Shown: positions 1 to 9,443, counted from the stretch's first letter. The stretch is DNA of 64,000 nt from Acidisoma cellulosilyticum (GCF_020621385.1 NZ_JAESVA010000001.1:186001-250000), one strand, 5' to 3'. Translations and numbers: made by a program. The notes: generated by a model from the sequence alone, not told the origin.

Positions 1-1704
1 CTCACCGCCGAGCGTCCCGGGTTCGGTATGCGGCACCCAATCGACCCGATCCGCCATGGCCTTGACCAGATCGACGGCACGCGGGTCATGCAGATAACGC
101 AACCGGTATGCGATCGGATCGACTTTCGCGACGGACGCCGCCTCGTCGATCCAGCTTTCATGCGCGAAGGAATTCGGCATGGATGACACGCCGCGCAGCC
201 AGGACGCGCGGACAATGGGCGCCATGTCATGCGCCGTCGCCCGCAAGGCGCCATAGCTGTAGGGCGGGATCGCCGTGCGGTCGCCCATGGTGAAGACCAT
301 CGGCACGGGCGGTATGACGCCGGTCAGAAGTGACGCTAATAATGGCGCGCCGTTGGACGGGTAACGGACGGAAAAGTCGTAGGACGCGACATCGCCCGCC
401 GCATCCAGCCCACCGCGCACCTCCATGAGCTGCGCGGTACCCTTCGGCTCCCAGGCCGTTTCCTGCTCGCGCGTCAATTGCACACGCACCGGGCGGCCGA
501 CCGCGCGGGACAACAAGGCCGCGTCTCCACCGACATCGTCGGCGCAATTGCGGCCGTAGCAGCCGGCGGCCTGCAGACGAATGATGTCGATCTGGCCCTC
601 GTCCATGCCCATGAGCTTCGCCAGATCGGCGCGCAGCATATGCGGGTTCTGCGTGCCGGACCACAGCGTCAGCTTATCAGCGCGAAAGTCCGCGACGGTG
701 CAGGAAGGCCCGATGGACCCATGCAGGTGATAGGGCCAGACATAGGTGCGGTCCATCGGCTGTGCCACGGCCGCGCGCACAGCCTCCACATCGCCGCGAT
801 GGCTGAGTTCGCGCGGCGTGCTCGGGTTTTCCCGCAGCGCGGTCGGGATATCGGTGAGGTCCCGCAGATGCGGAATGGGCTTCCAGGTCACGCGCAAACG
901 TTCGGCCGCGCGGGCCGCCTGCTCCTCCCGCTCTGCCACGATGCCGATGAAATCACCGATGACGACCACGGCCAGGATACCGGGCAGATCGGCGATGGAT
1001 GACTGGTCGACGCCGATCAGGCTGGTGCCGACGAAATCGCCGACATCGACGCCGGCATAGGGCGGACGCACCACATGGCCGTGCAGCATGTCCGGCACGC
1101 GAACGTCATGCACATAGACCAACCCACCGGTCGCCTTGGCCGGCAAATCGACGCGCGCCGCCTTCTGTCCGACGACGCGATAGTCGGCCACAGGCTTGAG
1201 CGGCGCTTCCGGATCGATCCGCAGGATGATGCGGTCATCCCCGATCAGATCGCCGTAGGAGAGCGCGCGATTATCCGGCACAGGCGGCGTGACGACGCCA
1301 TCGGTGATGCTGAGGTCGCTGACCGGGACAGCAAGCCGTTCAGCCGCACGGGCCAGAAGCGCGGCCCTGGCCGTGGCCGCAGCCCGCGCCAAAGGCTTGG
1401 CGCTGATCTGGATGGTTTCCGACGCGATCGTCGGTCCCTGGTTGGGCGTGCGCTCGGTATCGCCCAGCACCACTGTCACGCGCGGAAAAGCGACGTCCAA
1501 TTCCTCTGCCACGATCTGGCCGAGCGCGGTGCCGATGCCGGTGCCGAGATCGACATGGCCGTTAAAGGCCGTGACCCGACCGTCCCCCGACACGATGACG
1601 AAGATTTCGACGTCATCCGGGGAAGTCGCGCCCAGCTTGTCGCGGACCACGGCAAGCTGACTGCCGGTCGCCAGATAATCCGCGGTGGTGCGCGGCTCCG
1701 TCAT
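1..1704 (-). CDS. Molybdopterin-binding large subunit of a xanthine-oxidase-family dehydrogenase (partial)
   Basis: The frame is open from the ATG at 1704 to the left edge (568 codons), so the C-terminus is missing. The N-terminal part contains GHVDLGTGIGTALGQIVAEE, typical of the isoquinoline 1-oxidoreductase / nicotinate dehydrogenase B type of molybdenum hydroxylase large subunit. Later come RTPNQGPTIASETIQ and GSIGPSCTVADFR, as expected for the aldehyde-oxidase-like Mo-binding domains. The ATG overlaps the stop of the 2Fe-2S subunit gene by 4 bp (ATGA), so the two are translationally coupled subunits of one enzyme. The family hydroxylates N-heterocycles or aldehydes using water. The substrate cannot be read from the sequence. 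An operator-like palindrome ahead of the small-subunit gene matches one in front of the hydantoinase gene at 17242. Confidence 0.85.
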   Translation of the reverse strand, partial: MTEPRTTADYLATGSQLAVVRDKLGATSPDDVEIFVIVSGDGRVTAFNGHVDLGTGIGTALGQIVAEELDVAFPRVTVVLGDTERTPNQGPTIASETIQISAKPLARAAATARAALLARAAERLAVPVSDLSITDGVVTPPVPDNRALSYGDLIGDDRIILRIDPEAPLKPVADYRVVGQKAARVDLPAKATGGLVYVHDVRVPDMLHGHVVRPPYAGVDVGDFVGTSLIGVDQSSIADLPGILAVVVIGDFIGIVAEREEQAARAAERLRVTWKPIPHLRDLTDIPTALRENPSTPRELSHRGDVEAVRAAVAQPMDRTYVWPYHLHGSIGPSCTVADFRADKLTLWSGTQNPHMLRADLAKLMGMDEGQIDIIRLQAAGCYGRNCADDVGGDAALLSRAVGRPVRVQLTREQETAWEPKGTAQLMEVRGGLDAAGDVASYDFSVRYPSNGAPLLASLLTGVIPPVPMVFTMGDRTAIPPYSYGALRATAHDMAPIVRASWLRGVSSMPNSFAHESWIDEAASVAKVDPIAYRLRYLHDPRAVDLVKAMADRVDWVPHTEPGTLGGE

Positions 1705-2168
1705 GGCGCCATCATCTGCATCGCGCGTTTCGCCGCGCGGAGAATTTCGACATGAGCGCCGCAGCGGCAAAGATTATAGCGCAGCGCCTCGGTGATGGTC
1801 GCGTCACTCGGCTGCGTCTCGCGCGCGAGCAAGGCCGCCACCGTCATGATCATGCCGTTGAGGCAATAGCCGCATTGCGCGCCTTCCTCCGCAATGAAGG
1901 CCGCCTGCACCGGATGCGGCTTCTCTGGCGTGCCGAGTCCTTCCAAGGTGGTGATCTCCCGCCCCTCCACCAGCCCCACGGGCAAGCAGCAGGCGCGGGC
2001 GGCAACATCGTCGACAAGCACCGTGCAGGCACCACATTCGCCGAGACCACAGCCGTATTTAGGGCCATTCAGGCCAAGGTCGTTGCGCAGGATGAAGAGA
2101 AGCGGCGTATCCTCCGCGAGGGTGAGCGCATGCTGCCCGCCATTGACGCGCAGCGTCACCGACCGCAT
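1701..2168 (-). CDS. 2Fe-2S subunit of a xanthine-oxidase-family dehydrogenase
   Basis: 155 residues, the usual length for the small electron-transfer subunit of CoxS/IorA/NicA type. The N-terminal ferredoxin-like half has Cys40, Cys45, Cys48 and Cys60 (CGLGECGACT motif). The C-terminal helical half has Cys99, Cys102, Cys134 and Cys136 (CGYC and CRC). Together these ligate two 2Fe-2S clusters that carry electrons away from the molybdenum site of the partner encoded directly downstream with a 4-bp overlap. No FAD subunit is visible, so electrons probably pass to a cytochrome or another carrier, as in IorAB/NicAB enzymes. A 22-bp imperfect palindrome lies 67-88 bp upstream. Confidence 0.92.
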   Translation of the reverse strand: MRSVTLRVNGGQHALTLAEDTPLLFILRNDLGLNGPKYGCGLGECGACTVLVDDVAARACCLPVGLVEGREITTLEGLGTPEKPHPVQAAFIAEEGAQCGYCLNGMIMTVAALLARETQPSDATITEALRYNLCRCGAHVEILRAAKRAMQMMAP

Positions 2169-2234
2169 GGCCAGCGACCCTTGCTACCCTGCGATCCTGT
2201 CCCGCTGCCCTGCCGCATGGCCTAGCCTATACCC

Positions 2235-2256
2235 GATCGTTTGTATGCATACGATC
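2235..2256. promoter_or_regulatory. Putative GntR-type operator upstream of the molybdenum hydroxylase genes
   Basis: Imperfect palindrome centred on the perfect 10-mer GTATGCATAC (2243-2252), with outer arms GATCGT and CGATC. An 18-base stretch (2239-2256 region) matches the site at 17213-17230 in front of the hydantoinase gene at 16 of 18 positions. It lies 67-88 bp upstream of the small-subunit start, a suitable place for a repressor site. The GntR/HutC-family regulator at 21093-21809 is the natural candidate, by inference. Confidence 0.55.
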
Positions 2257-2323
2257 ATGGGTCGAGGCTCAGGCGGGTGTCAATGAGTTTCGGGCAGTTT
2301 GACGGCAGGGACAGTGCGTTGCG

Positions 2324-3097
2324 TCAGCCCACCATACGAAAGCCGACGACCAGCAGGACGGCCGCCAGGGCGACACGCAACGCGCGGTCCGGCATTTTGG
2401 TCGACCACAGGCTGCCCAGGATGACGCCGGGAATGGAGCCGAGCAGCAAGGTTCCGACGAGGTCGAAATTGACGTCGCCCAGCCACCAATGCCCGGCACC
2501 GGCCAGAAGCGTCAGCGGCACGGCATGGGCAATGTCAGAACCGACGATCCGCGCCGGCTGCAGTTTGGGATAAAGCACGATCAGCGCCGTGACGCCGATG
2601 GCGCCGGCCCCGACCGAGGTCAGCGTCACCATGACGCCGAGCACGGCGCCGGTCAGCACTGTAAAGAGCAGGCGTTGCCGCTCTCCGATCTCCCCCAGCG
2701 TGCTGGAGAAGAGACGCGTCACCTGGGACTGAAAGATGACGAAGCAAGCGGTAATGACAAGAACCACGCCCAACGCGTCATTGAGGAAATGCGAATTGGT
2801 ATGCGTCACGCCGAAGAAGGCGCAGGCGAGGATCGTGAGCACGGTCATCGGTGCGCTGCCAGCAGCAAGCCGGCCGACGATCCGCCAATCGACGCTGCCG
2901 CGGAAACCATGCACGCTGGTGCCGACCGCCTTGGTCGTCGCGGCATAAAGAAGATCGCTGCCGACCGCCGTCGACGGGTGGATGCCGAAGAGAAGGATCA
3001 GCAGCGGCGTCATCAAGGAACCGCCGCCGACCCCAGTCAGGCCAACCAGGATGCCGACAAAGAAACCCGACAAAGTATGGGTGAACGAAAAAGACAT
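2324..3097 (-). CDS. TauE/SafE-family membrane transporter
   Basis: 257 residues, mostly hydrophobic, with about eight predicted membrane segments. The glycine-rich start GILVGLTGVGGGSLMTPLL is the signature of the TauE/SafE (sulfite exporter / TSUP) family. The motif recurs in the second half as TLTSVGAGAIGVTAL, giving the family's two-fold pseudo-repeat. Family members move sulfite, sulfoacetate or other organic anions across the inner membrane. The neighbouring PAPS-synthesis genes on the same strand make a sulfur-related substrate plausible, but this is context only. The ATG at 3097 has GAGG upstream, and a small palindrome (ATTCG-N5-CGAAT, 3096-3110) overlaps the start region. Confidence 0.88.
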   Translation of the reverse strand: MSFSFTHTLSGFFVGILVGLTGVGGGSLMTPLLILLFGIHPSTAVGSDLLYAATTKAVGTSVHGFRGSVDWRIVGRLAAGSAPMTVLTILACAFFGVTHTNSHFLNDALGVVLVITACFVIFQSQVTRLFSSTLGEIGERQRLLFTVLTGAVLGVMVTLTSVGAGAIGVTALIVLYPKLQPARIVGSDIAHAVPLTLLAGAGHWWLGDVNFDLVGTLLLGSIPGVILGSLWSTKMPDRALRVALAAVLLVVGFRMVG

Positions 3098-3130
3098 TCG
3101 AATTACGAATCCTCATGCCGGAAACGGACA

Positions 3131-3154
3131 GCAACCGACCCGAAGGCCGGTTGC
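3131..3154 (-). terminator. Hairpin after cysQ, possible weak terminator
   Basis: GCAACCGACC and GGCCGGTTGC form a 10-bp stem with one mismatch and a 4-base loop, located 37 bp beyond the cysQ stop and before tauE. There is no clear U-tract on the minus strand, so it may only attenuate read-through from cysDNCQ or protect the 3' end. Confidence 0.35.
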
Positions 3155-3190
3155 ATCATCACTATTCTGCTGCCGTAAAGGCGCGAAGCG

Positions 3191-3970
3191 TCAAACCCCC
3201 GCCGCACCATGAGCGACGAAATGGGGGTTGCGGAAATCCAGCTTGCCATAGACGAAGGGCCCGCCATCGACGGTGGTGACACCGCCGCCGGCGGCGGCCA
3301 GCACCGCATGACCCGCCGCGATATCCCATTCCATGGTCGTGCCAAGCCGCGGATAGAGATCGGCCTCACCCCGCGCGATAAGGCAGAGCTTCAGCGAACT
3401 GCCGGCGGCACGAAAAGCAGCGACCTTGCGGTCTTTGAGGAAAGCCTCCATCGCACTTGCGTCACCATGAGAGCGGGAGCCGACGACCGTCTCCCCTTCC
3501 TGCGGCGGGCGTCGGCAAAGGATCTTCCGCTCACCGTTCGCGTCAACCAGATAGGCCTCGCCTTCGGTACCAGCATAGGTCTCCCCCAATGCCGGGGCGA
3601 CCACGACACCGAGCACTGGGCGGCCATCCGCAATGAGCGCGATATTGACCGTGAACTCGCCATTGCCGCTCAGGAACTCTTTGGTGCCGTCCAACGGATC
3701 CACGAGCCAGAAACGCGCGCCGACGCTTGCCGGCCCGATGCCCTGCGCGACCTCCTCCTCCGAGACCACAGGGATCTCGGGCGTAAGGGCGCGCAGCGCG
3801 GGCAGAATCACCGCCTCCGCTGCCTCATCCGCCAGCGTCACCGGGCTGCCATCGGCCTTTTCCCGCACGCCCGCCTTGTCGCCATAGAAAGCGAGCGTGG
3901 CGCGCCCGGCTTCCTCGGCCAAGGGTCGGATGGCAGCGAGCAGTTCCGTCAGCGACAGCACCTCGCTCAC
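3191..3970 (-). CDS. cysQ: 3'(2'),5'-bisphosphate nucleotidase CysQ
   Basis: 259 residues, normal for CysQ of the inositol-monophosphatase superfamily. Metal-binding motifs are intact: SEEE at 70-73, DPLDGTKEF at 91-99 and [10 protein letters not shown] near residue 210. The enzyme removes the 3' phosphate from PAP (and PAPS), recycling the by-product of sulfotransferases and PAPS reductase. Translation starts at GTG 3970, overlapping the cysNC stop by 4 bp (GTGA). It is the third gene of a cysD-cysNC-cysQ operon. Pairing it with PAPS synthesis fits both assimilation and the sulfotransferase encoded at 11519-12376. Confidence 0.93.
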   Translation of the reverse strand: MSEVLSLTELLAAIRPLAEEAGRATLAFYGDKAGVREKADGSPVTLADEAAEAVILPALRALTPEIPVVSEEEVAQGIGPASVGARFWLVDPLDGTKEFLSGNGEFTVNIALIADGRPVLGVVVAPALGETYAGTEGEAYLVDANGERKILCRRPPQEGETVVGSRSHGDASAMEAFLKDRKVAAFRAAGSSLKLCLIARGEADLYPRLGTTMEWDIAAGHAVLAAAGGGVTTVDGGPFVYGKLDFRNPHFVAHGAAGV

Positions 3971-5877
3971 AGGCCGGCGCCGCGCAGCAGGCCACGCTGC
4001 TCCAGCGCATCGATGATCTGAGCCGCCGCCTGTTCCGGCGTCAGCGCCGTGGTGTCGAGCCGGATTTCCGGATCCTCGGGCGCTTCATAGGGGCTTGAGA
4101 TCCCGGTGAAGTTCTTGATCTCGCCGCGACGGGCCTTTTTGTAGAGGCCCTTCGGATCACGCTCCTCAGCGACCGCCAGCGGCGTATCGATGAAGACTTC
4201 CAGGAATTCGCCCTCGGGCAGCAGTTCACGCGCCATCTGCCGCTCCGAACGGAAAGGCGAGATGAAGGAGACGAGCACGATAAGGCCGGCATCCGTCATA
4301 AGACGCGCCACCTCACCGACACGGCGGATATTCTCGACACGGTCGCCGTCGGTGAAGCCGAGATCGCGGTTCAGACGGTGACGCACATTGTCGCCGTCCA
4401 GCATCGTGGAATGCTTGCCGAGTTCAAACAGACGACGCTCCACGATATTCGCGATGGTCGACTTGCCCGCGCCAGACAGGCCAGTGAACCAGAGCACGAA
4501 GGCCTTCTGATCCTTCTGCCCGGCTCTGGCCGCACGGTCGACCTCCATCGCCTGCCAGTGGATGTTCTGGGCACGACGCAGCGCGAAGTGAATGGTGCCG
4601 GCGGCGACCGTCTCATTCGTGAAGCGATCGATCAGGATGAAACCACCGGTCTGGCGGTTCTTGTCATAGGCGTCGAAGGCAACCGGCTGGGCGAGGCTAA
4701 GGTTGCAAAGGCCGATCTCATTCATCGCCAATTGCTTGGAGGCCACCTGCTCCAGCGTATTCACATTGACCTTATGCTTGAGCGCGGTGACGGACGCGAC
4801 GACGGTCTTGGCGCCGAGCTTAAGCAAATAGCTGCGGCCGGGCAGCATTGCCGTCTCGTTCATCCAGACGATGGTGACTTCGAACTGATCGGAAACCTCG
4901 ATCGGGTCATCCACCCCCGTCAGGACATCGCCACGGCTGCAATCGACCTCATCTTCGAGGGAGATCGTGACCGACTGGCCGGCGACCGCGAAGGGCATGT
5001 CGCCGTCGAGGAAGACGCGCGAGACTTGGCTTTCGCGGCCCGAGGGCATGACCCGCACGACATCGCCCGGCTTCACGGAGCCAGCCGCGATGAGGCCGGA
5101 AAAACCGCGGAAATCCTGGTTCGGCCGGTTCACCCACTGCACGGGCATGCGGAAAGCCGCGGTGCGATCGACGGTCTTGGTCTCAACCGTCTCCAGATGG
5201 CTGAGCAGCGGCTGGCCCATATACCAAGGCGTATTGCCGCTCTTTTCAGTGATATTGTCGCCGGCCAGAGCCGACATCGGGATCGCGACGATATTCTCGA
5301 GCGACAGGCCGCTCGCGAAATTCATGTAGTCGCCCAGGATGCGGTTGAAGACATCCTGGCTGTAATTGACCAGATCCATCTTGTTGATGGCGAGCACGAC
5401 ATTGCGGATACCGACGAGCGAGGCGAGATAGGAATGGCGCCGCGTCTGCGTCAACACGCCACGGCGCGCATCGATCAGGATGATAGCGACATCGGCGGTC
5501 GAAGCGCCGGTCACCATGTTGCGGGTATACTGCTCATGGCCGGGCGTATCGGCGACGATGAACTTGCGCTTTTCGGTGGCGAAGAAGCGGTAAGCGACGT
5601 CGATGGTGATGCCCTGCTCGCGTTCCGCGGCAAGACCGTCCACTAGCAGCGCGAAGTCGATATTCTGACCCTGCGTGCCCATCTTTTTGGAATCGGCTTC
5701 AAGCGCCGCGAGCTGATCCTCGAAGATCATCCGGCTGTCATACAGAAGACGGCCGATCAGGGTCGATTTGCCGTCATCGACGGAACCGCAGGTGATGAAG
5801 CGCAGCAAGCTCTTCTGCTCATGCTGCTTGAGATAGGCCTCGATATCGGTCGAGAGCAGGTCGTTCTGGGCGTCCAT
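3967..5877 (-). CDS. cysNC: Bifunctional sulfate adenylyltransferase subunit 1 / adenylylsulfate kinase (CysN-CysC)
   Basis: 636 residues combining two enzymes. Residues 25-440 are the CysN GTPase, with P-loop GSVDDGKS (31-38), [11 protein letters not shown] and INKMDLV. It drives sulfate adenylylation together with CysD. Residues 455-636 are APS kinase, with P-loop GLSGAGKS (466-473) and DGDNVR, which phosphorylates APS to PAPS. The fusion is known as NodQ/CysNC in alphaproteobacteria. The start overlaps the cysD stop by 1 bp, so expression is coupled. No cysH, cysI or cysJ is in the window. PAPS made here could feed reduction elsewhere or the sulfotransferase in the upstream glycan region. 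Confidence 0.96.
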   Translation of the reverse strand: MDAQNDLLSTDIEAYLKQHEQKSLLRFITCGSVDDGKSTLIGRLLYDSRMIFEDQLAALEADSKKMGTQGQNIDFALLVDGLAAEREQGITIDVAYRFFATEKRKFIVADTPGHEQYTRNMVTGASTADVAIILIDARRGVLTQTRRHSYLASLVGIRNVVLAINKMDLVNYSQDVFNRILGDYMNFASGLSLENIVAIPMSALAGDNITEKSGNTPWYMGQPLLSHLETVETKTVDRTAAFRMPVQWVNRPNQDFRGFSGLIAAGSVKPGDVVRVMPSGRESQVSRVFLDGDMPFAVAGQSVTISLEDEVDCSRGDVLTGVDDPIEVSDQFEVTIVWMNETAMLPGRSYLLKLGAKTVVASVTALKHKVNVNTLEQVASKQLAMNEIGLCNLSLAQPVAFDAYDKNRQTGGFILIDRFTNETVAAGTIHFALRRAQNIHWQAMEVDRAARAGQKDQKAFVLWFTGLSGAGKSTIANIVERRLFELGKHSTMLDGDNVRHRLNRDLGFTDGDRVENIRRVGEVARLMTDAGLIVLVSFISPFRSERQMARELLPEGEFLEVFIDTPLAVAEERDPKGLYKKARRGEIKNFTGISSPYEAPEDPEIRLDTTALTPEQAAAQIIDALEQRGLLRGAGL

Positions 5878-7007
5878 CAGAAGTAACCCTCCTGCTTCTT
5901 CTTTTCCATACTCGCGGCGCTGTCCTTGTCGATGGCGCGGCCCTGGCGCTCGCTCGTGGTGGTGAGCAGCATTTCCTGGATGATCTCGGGCAAGGTATCA
6001 GCCTCGCTCTCGACCGCGCCGGTCAGCGGATAGCAGCCGAGGGTGCGGAAGCGGATGCTTTTCATCTCGGGCTTCTGGCCGTCGGGGATGCGCATACGCT
6101 CGTCATCGACCATGACGGTCATGCCATTATACTCAACCACCGGCCGCTTCGCGGCGTAGTAGAGCGGCACGATCGGGATGCTTTCCTTATAGATATACTG
6201 CCAGATATCGAGCTCGGTCCAATTGGAGAGCGGGAAGACGCGGATCGTCTCGCCCTTGTTCTTGCGGGTATTGTAAAGGTTCCAAAGCTCCGGCCGCTGG
6301 CTTTTCGGGTCCCAGCGATGGCCGGGGGAACGGAAGGAGAAGATACGCTCCTTGGCGCGGCTTTTTTCCTCGTCACGGCGCGCGCCGCCGAAGGCCACAT
6401 CATAGCCGAAATGGTCAAGCGCCGCCTTCAGCGCCTCAGTCTTCATGATGTCGGTATAAGCGCCACCATGATCGAATGGGTTGATCCCGCGCGCGATCCC
6501 GTCCTGATTGATCCATTCATGGAGTTCGAGACCGAGATCCTTCACGCGCTGGTCGCGGAAGCCGATCATCTCATGGAATTTCCAGGTCGTATTGACATGG
6601 AGCAAGGGGAAAGGCGGCTTGCCAGGCGCGAAAGCCTTCATCGCCAGATGCAGCATCACCGCGCTGTCCTTGCCGATGGAATAGAGCATGACGGGTCGCT
6701 CGGCCTCGGCCGCCACTTCCCGCATGATATGGATGCTTTCGGCCTCGAGACGCTGCAAATGGGTCAGGTCCGGCGCCGCCAGAATCGCCTCATCAACGGC
6801 GTTCGGCATGGTCTTCTCCCAGAGATCAGGTCGCAGATGGTGACGGGGGATGCCGGTGAACTCCTCCACCTTCAGCACCAGGTCGGCCGGGATCTCACGA
6901 TCGCCATTGACCCATTGACTGACCGCGCCCTCACTCCGCCCGACCGCTTCCGCGATCTCGCGCTGACGTTTGCCGCTACGGCGAAAGAGGGTCTTAAGGT
7001 CGGCCAT
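5877..7007 (-). CDS. cysD: Sulfate adenylyltransferase subunit 2 (CysD) with an N-terminal YdaS/Cro-like helix-turn-helix
   Basis: 376 residues; ordinary CysD is about 300. Residues 67-376 are a complete CysD with the PP-loop SIGKDS (110-115), making APS from sulfate and ATP with CysN. Residues 8-62 are a separate helix-turn-helix: [20 protein letters not shown] followed by [10 protein letters not shown], the hallmark of YdaS/Cro-type DNA-binding proteins. There is no stop between the two. An internal ATG at 6809 (Met67) has a strong upstream GGGAG, so a plain CysD could also be made from the same message. The first ATG lacks a Shine-Dalgarno sequence but sits where a predicted promoter would start transcription, implying leaderless translation. 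A 14-bp palindrome overlaps that promoter. Confidence 0.93.
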   Translation of the reverse strand: MADLKTLFRRSGKRQREIAEAVGRSEGAVSQWVNGDREIPADLVLKVEEFTGIPRHHLRPDLWEKTMPNAVDEAILAAPDLTHLQRLEAESIHIMREVAAEAERPVMLYSIGKDSAVMLHLAMKAFAPGKPPFPLLHVNTTWKFHEMIGFRDQRVKDLGLELHEWINQDGIARGINPFDHGGAYTDIMKTEALKAALDHFGYDVAFGGARRDEEKSRAKERIFSFRSPGHRWDPKSQRPELWNLYNTRKNKGETIRVFPLSNWTELDIWQYIYKESIPIVPLYYAAKRPVVEYNGMTVMVDDERMRIPDGQKPEMKSIRFRTLGCYPLTGAVESEADTLPEIIQEMLLTTTSERQGRAIDKDSAASMEKKKQEGYF

Positions 7008-7042
7008 GGCGGGAGTTTAGCTAAACTAAAGTTTGAAGGCAA
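7007..7042 (-). promoter_or_regulatory. Predicted sigma70-type promoter of cysDNCQ, probably leaderless
   Basis: On the minus strand TTGCCT (7042-7037) and TAAACT (7019-7014) are separated by exactly 17 bp, each with 4 of 6 consensus matches. Seven bases beyond the -10 box lies the A of the cysD ATG at 7007, so the transcript would begin at the start codon. This would explain the missing ribosome binding site. Confidence 0.5.
7014..7027. promoter_or_regulatory. Perfect 14-bp palindrome over the cysD -10 box (putative operator)
   Basis: AGTTTAGCTAAACT is a perfect palindrome and is followed by another AGTTT half-site (7030-7034) in inverted orientation, AAACT-AA-AGTTT. It fully covers the predicted -10 box and ends 6 bp before the cysD start codon. 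A protein bound here would block transcription. The helix-turn-helix fused to CysD itself is the obvious candidate ligand (inference). Confidence 0.55.
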
Positions 7043-7082
7043 GGCACTTCACTAATCCAGGCCCATAAAACTCCCGAGCCGC

Positions 7083-8291
7083 TCACCCTTCGATGTATTT
7101 CACGCTACTACCCAGTGAAACTGTGCCGCGAAAAATGCCGTTTCCATTCCATGTTACCGGGTCAGAACTATAATAATATCCGGATACAACCCAGACGGCA
7201 CCCGCGCTGAACACTCTGCATGCATTACTGCGATACATTGCTATTTCGAGATTTGCATTTTGGATTTCAATCTCCTTGACATTGCTATCTCCAAAAAAGA
7301 CGAATTCCTCAGCAAAACAACCATGCTCGATGTAGCTAAACCCTCTTATTGTGATTTTCGGAGAAAAGGCTGAAAAGCAAAAAACATTCTTTAGTCCGAT
7401 TGTCTCGCAATGACAGTCGACCCTAAGCATCGTATGCCCATTTGGCCCAGAAAAAATAACAAAGGCAAACTGCCCTTTGGTCGTTGCATAGCATCTAATG
7501 AAATCATGCCGAGTTGTATCGCCCAGCCAGACAGGCACTCCACCAGCCAAATGCCGAAAATCACAATTTACAAAAATATTTTCGTTGAAACTTCCATCTC
7601 TGTTTGGCACTAGCGACATATTTATATATTTTGATTTTATATCAAAATGATTTAAACCGTCCTGAACAAGACAATAGCCTTGAGGGTAGTTATTCGTCAG
7701 ATAAACATGCTCGAAGCTGCTTGTTTCCGCACCTTTGTTATACAAACTGGCTTTCGAAAACGCGCCGAGAATTTTTACATTCGTCAGATGATGATCATCC
7801 GCTACATCAAGCGTCACGCGTCCAATCTGCAAGCCAACACTAGGCAATACATCGGAATCCGACAGAAGCGTCAGATCATTAATCGTAAGCCAGCGCGCGC
7901 CCAAAGCATCGATTATTGGCTCACCCTCACAGCGACCTAGGACCACCGATCCCTGGCCATCGATAACCGTATTAATATTGCGTAGCATCGTCAAATTGAC
8001 GCTGCTACGCACAGCGTAAACTCCGGTCGGAAACAGCAATCGACAGCCCAGGCTGAAGCCGTCTAACTGCAGGTGAACACGACGGATTTCCTCTATGGCC
8101 TTGTTAATTGCCGAAGCATCATCCGTCACGCCATCGCCAACTGCGCCAAACTGCTTCACGTCAACCGTCTTGAGCCTGCTGGCCACCTCCGTCGCGTTGC
8201 CCGCTCTCACAGATCCAATCTCTGCAAACGCAACCCCAACCGATGAAATTGACGCCAGCGACAAATTGCGCCGTGACAGTATTCTATTCAT
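7083..8291 (-). CDS. Pectate-lyase-like right-handed beta-helix protein
   Basis: 402 residues. The N-terminus SRRNLSLASISSVGVAFA resembles a signal peptide, possibly Tat-type because of the Arg pair. It is followed by VDVKQFGAVGDGVTDD (about 43-58), the classic start of the pectate_lyase_3 / GH28-like parallel beta-helix fold. The rest is a run of short beta-rich turns with many aromatic and Asn residues. Family members cleave or bind polysaccharides. It follows a GT61-like gene by 36 bp on the same strand, so a role in processing the surface glycan is plausible. Catalytic residues cannot be assigned with confidence. The region is visibly AT-rich compared with the neighbouring cys genes. The stop lies 75 bp upstream of cysD. 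Confidence 0.75.
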   Translation of the reverse strand: MNRILSRRNLSLASISSVGVAFAEIGSVRAGNATEVASRLKTVDVKQFGAVGDGVTDDASAINKAIEEIRRVHLQLDGFSLGCRLLFPTGVYAVRSSVNLTMLRNINTVIDGQGSVVLGRCEGEPIIDALGARWLTINDLTLLSDSDVLPSVGLQIGRVTLDVADDHHLTNVKILGAFSKASLYNKGAETSSFEHVYLTNNYPQGYCLVQDGLNHFDIKSKYINMSLVPNRDGSFNENIFVNCDFRHLAGGVPVWLGDTTRHDFIRCYATTKGQFAFVIFSGPNGHTMLRVDCHCETIGLKNVFCFSAFSPKITIRGFSYIEHGCFAEEFVFFGDSNVKEIEIQNANLEIAMYRSNACRVFSAGAVWVVSGYYYSSDPVTWNGNGIFRGTVSLGSSVKYIEG

Positions 8292-8327
8292 ATTTATTTT
8301 CCATCATTCGAAATAGAAAAATTTATA

Positions 8328-9443
8328 CTATGAATTTAGAATTTTCCTTAGCGTCAGTGAGAAAACCTCGGGATCGAGATGGAATGATCGCCCGCCATTT
8401 GCCACACCCTTTTTGGTGCACAATATTTCGCTCCACACAAGATTGAGCGCGGCACTCATGTTATAGAAAAAATTGTCGCCATGAGATGTAGGTGATAGTG
8501 ACAAAACATGAGTATCTGGACTACAAAAAACTACGTTCGTCAAATCACTCCCAAGCGTTCCAATAACTAACTGAGATGATCGAAACAAGTCAATTTGAGC
8601 ACCAACGGACAAACCCGCTGTCTTATGGATCTCAATCCCGAACTCATCACATATTTTCTTGATCTGCTCTATATTCTCGATGTTCCGTCCGTAGCGGGCA
8701 TCTCTTTCAATAAAAACCTTCCTTCCCGCCGAAATACCAGTTTCTTTGTCAAGACTTCCATTTTTTAAAATGCCCCTCAAAAAATCGATAGCGAGTGGAT
8801 GCGGGCATCCCGAAACAAAATCCCATAGAAAATCGCAAAAGAAGATCTTCTTAAAGCTATAAGTAATGTTCCGGTCGAGCGGAATGATATCCGCTTCTGA
8901 AAAACCTGCGCGATCAAGCAGCTGAAACCAGGAAGAGTTTTTGTTGCTGCCGTAAGAAGCGGGAAGACCCAGCTTTAAAGATGGGTAGATGGATTTCGCT
9001 AGAAGCATTTTGGGTAAATTTTGTGCCAAATAATGCCCCCAAGTTCCCCCCCCTTCGTTATGTGCCACAAAAACGCTCTGATCTTTGTGCTCCTCGCTGA
9101 CATGTAGCTTTACCGAGCGAGCAATACTTACAAAGTCTTGTCTTCTCTTTTCACGAATTGCCGGCCAGACACTATTAACCGATAGGGAAGTTACAAAATA
9201 AACAGAATTTTTATCATAGACTACGTATTCGTTTGCCAGAAAGCCGTCGGAAACTTCGTAGATGGAAATCTCCGGATGATCGGAAACGATTCGAAATCCG
9301 TCTCGAATCAAGTCATCTTTCAGATCATCGCGGGCCAAAACGCCGATTCTTGGAAAGTAAATTGTCTTTACTTCCTCCGCCACTTTTTGCTTGCCCAAAA
9401 TTTCCAATTTGGGACCGCCAATTGTGGTGTCGCCTAAAGACAT
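8328..9443 (-). CDS. GT61-like (DUF563) glycosyltransferase
   Basis: 371 residues from the ATG at 9443, chosen because AGGAG lies 7 bases upstream; an upstream in-frame ATG at 9500 has no good ribosome binding site. The order of elements is that of bacterial GT61/DUF563 proteins: VFVAHNEGGGTWGHYLAQNLPKM in the middle (part quoted: GGGTWGHYLAQNLPKM), then GRKVFIERDARYGRNIEN, and near the end SSQLVIGTLGSDLTNVVFC. Such enzymes add sugars to exopolysaccharide or lipopolysaccharide. It shares architecture with the protein at 10047-11267, so the two are probably diverged paralogues working on one glycan. AT-rich composition suggests transfer. Confidence 0.72.
   Translation of the reverse strand: MSLGDTTIGGPKLEILGKQKVAEEVKTIYFPRIGVLARDDLKDDLIRDGFRIVSDHPEISIYEVSDGFLANEYVVYDKNSVYFVTSLSVNSVWPAIREKRRQDFVSIARSVKLHVSEEHKDQSVFVAHNEGGGTWGHYLAQNLPKMLLAKSIYPSLKLGLPASYGSNKNSSWFQLLDRAGFSEADIIPLDRNITYSFKKIFFCDFLWDFVSGCPHPLAIDFLRGILKNGSLDKETGISAGRKVFIERDARYGRNIENIEQIKKICDEFGIEIHKTAGLSVGAQIDLFRSSQLVIGTLGSDLTNVVFCSPDTHVLSLSPTSHGDNFFYNMSAALNLVWSEILCTKKGVANGGRSFHLDPEVFSLTLRKILNS

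Noticed and set aside
4378..5646. Plus-strand open frame (422 codons) opposite cysNC
   Set aside because: Antisense shadow; composition follows the codon pattern of cysNC read backwards.
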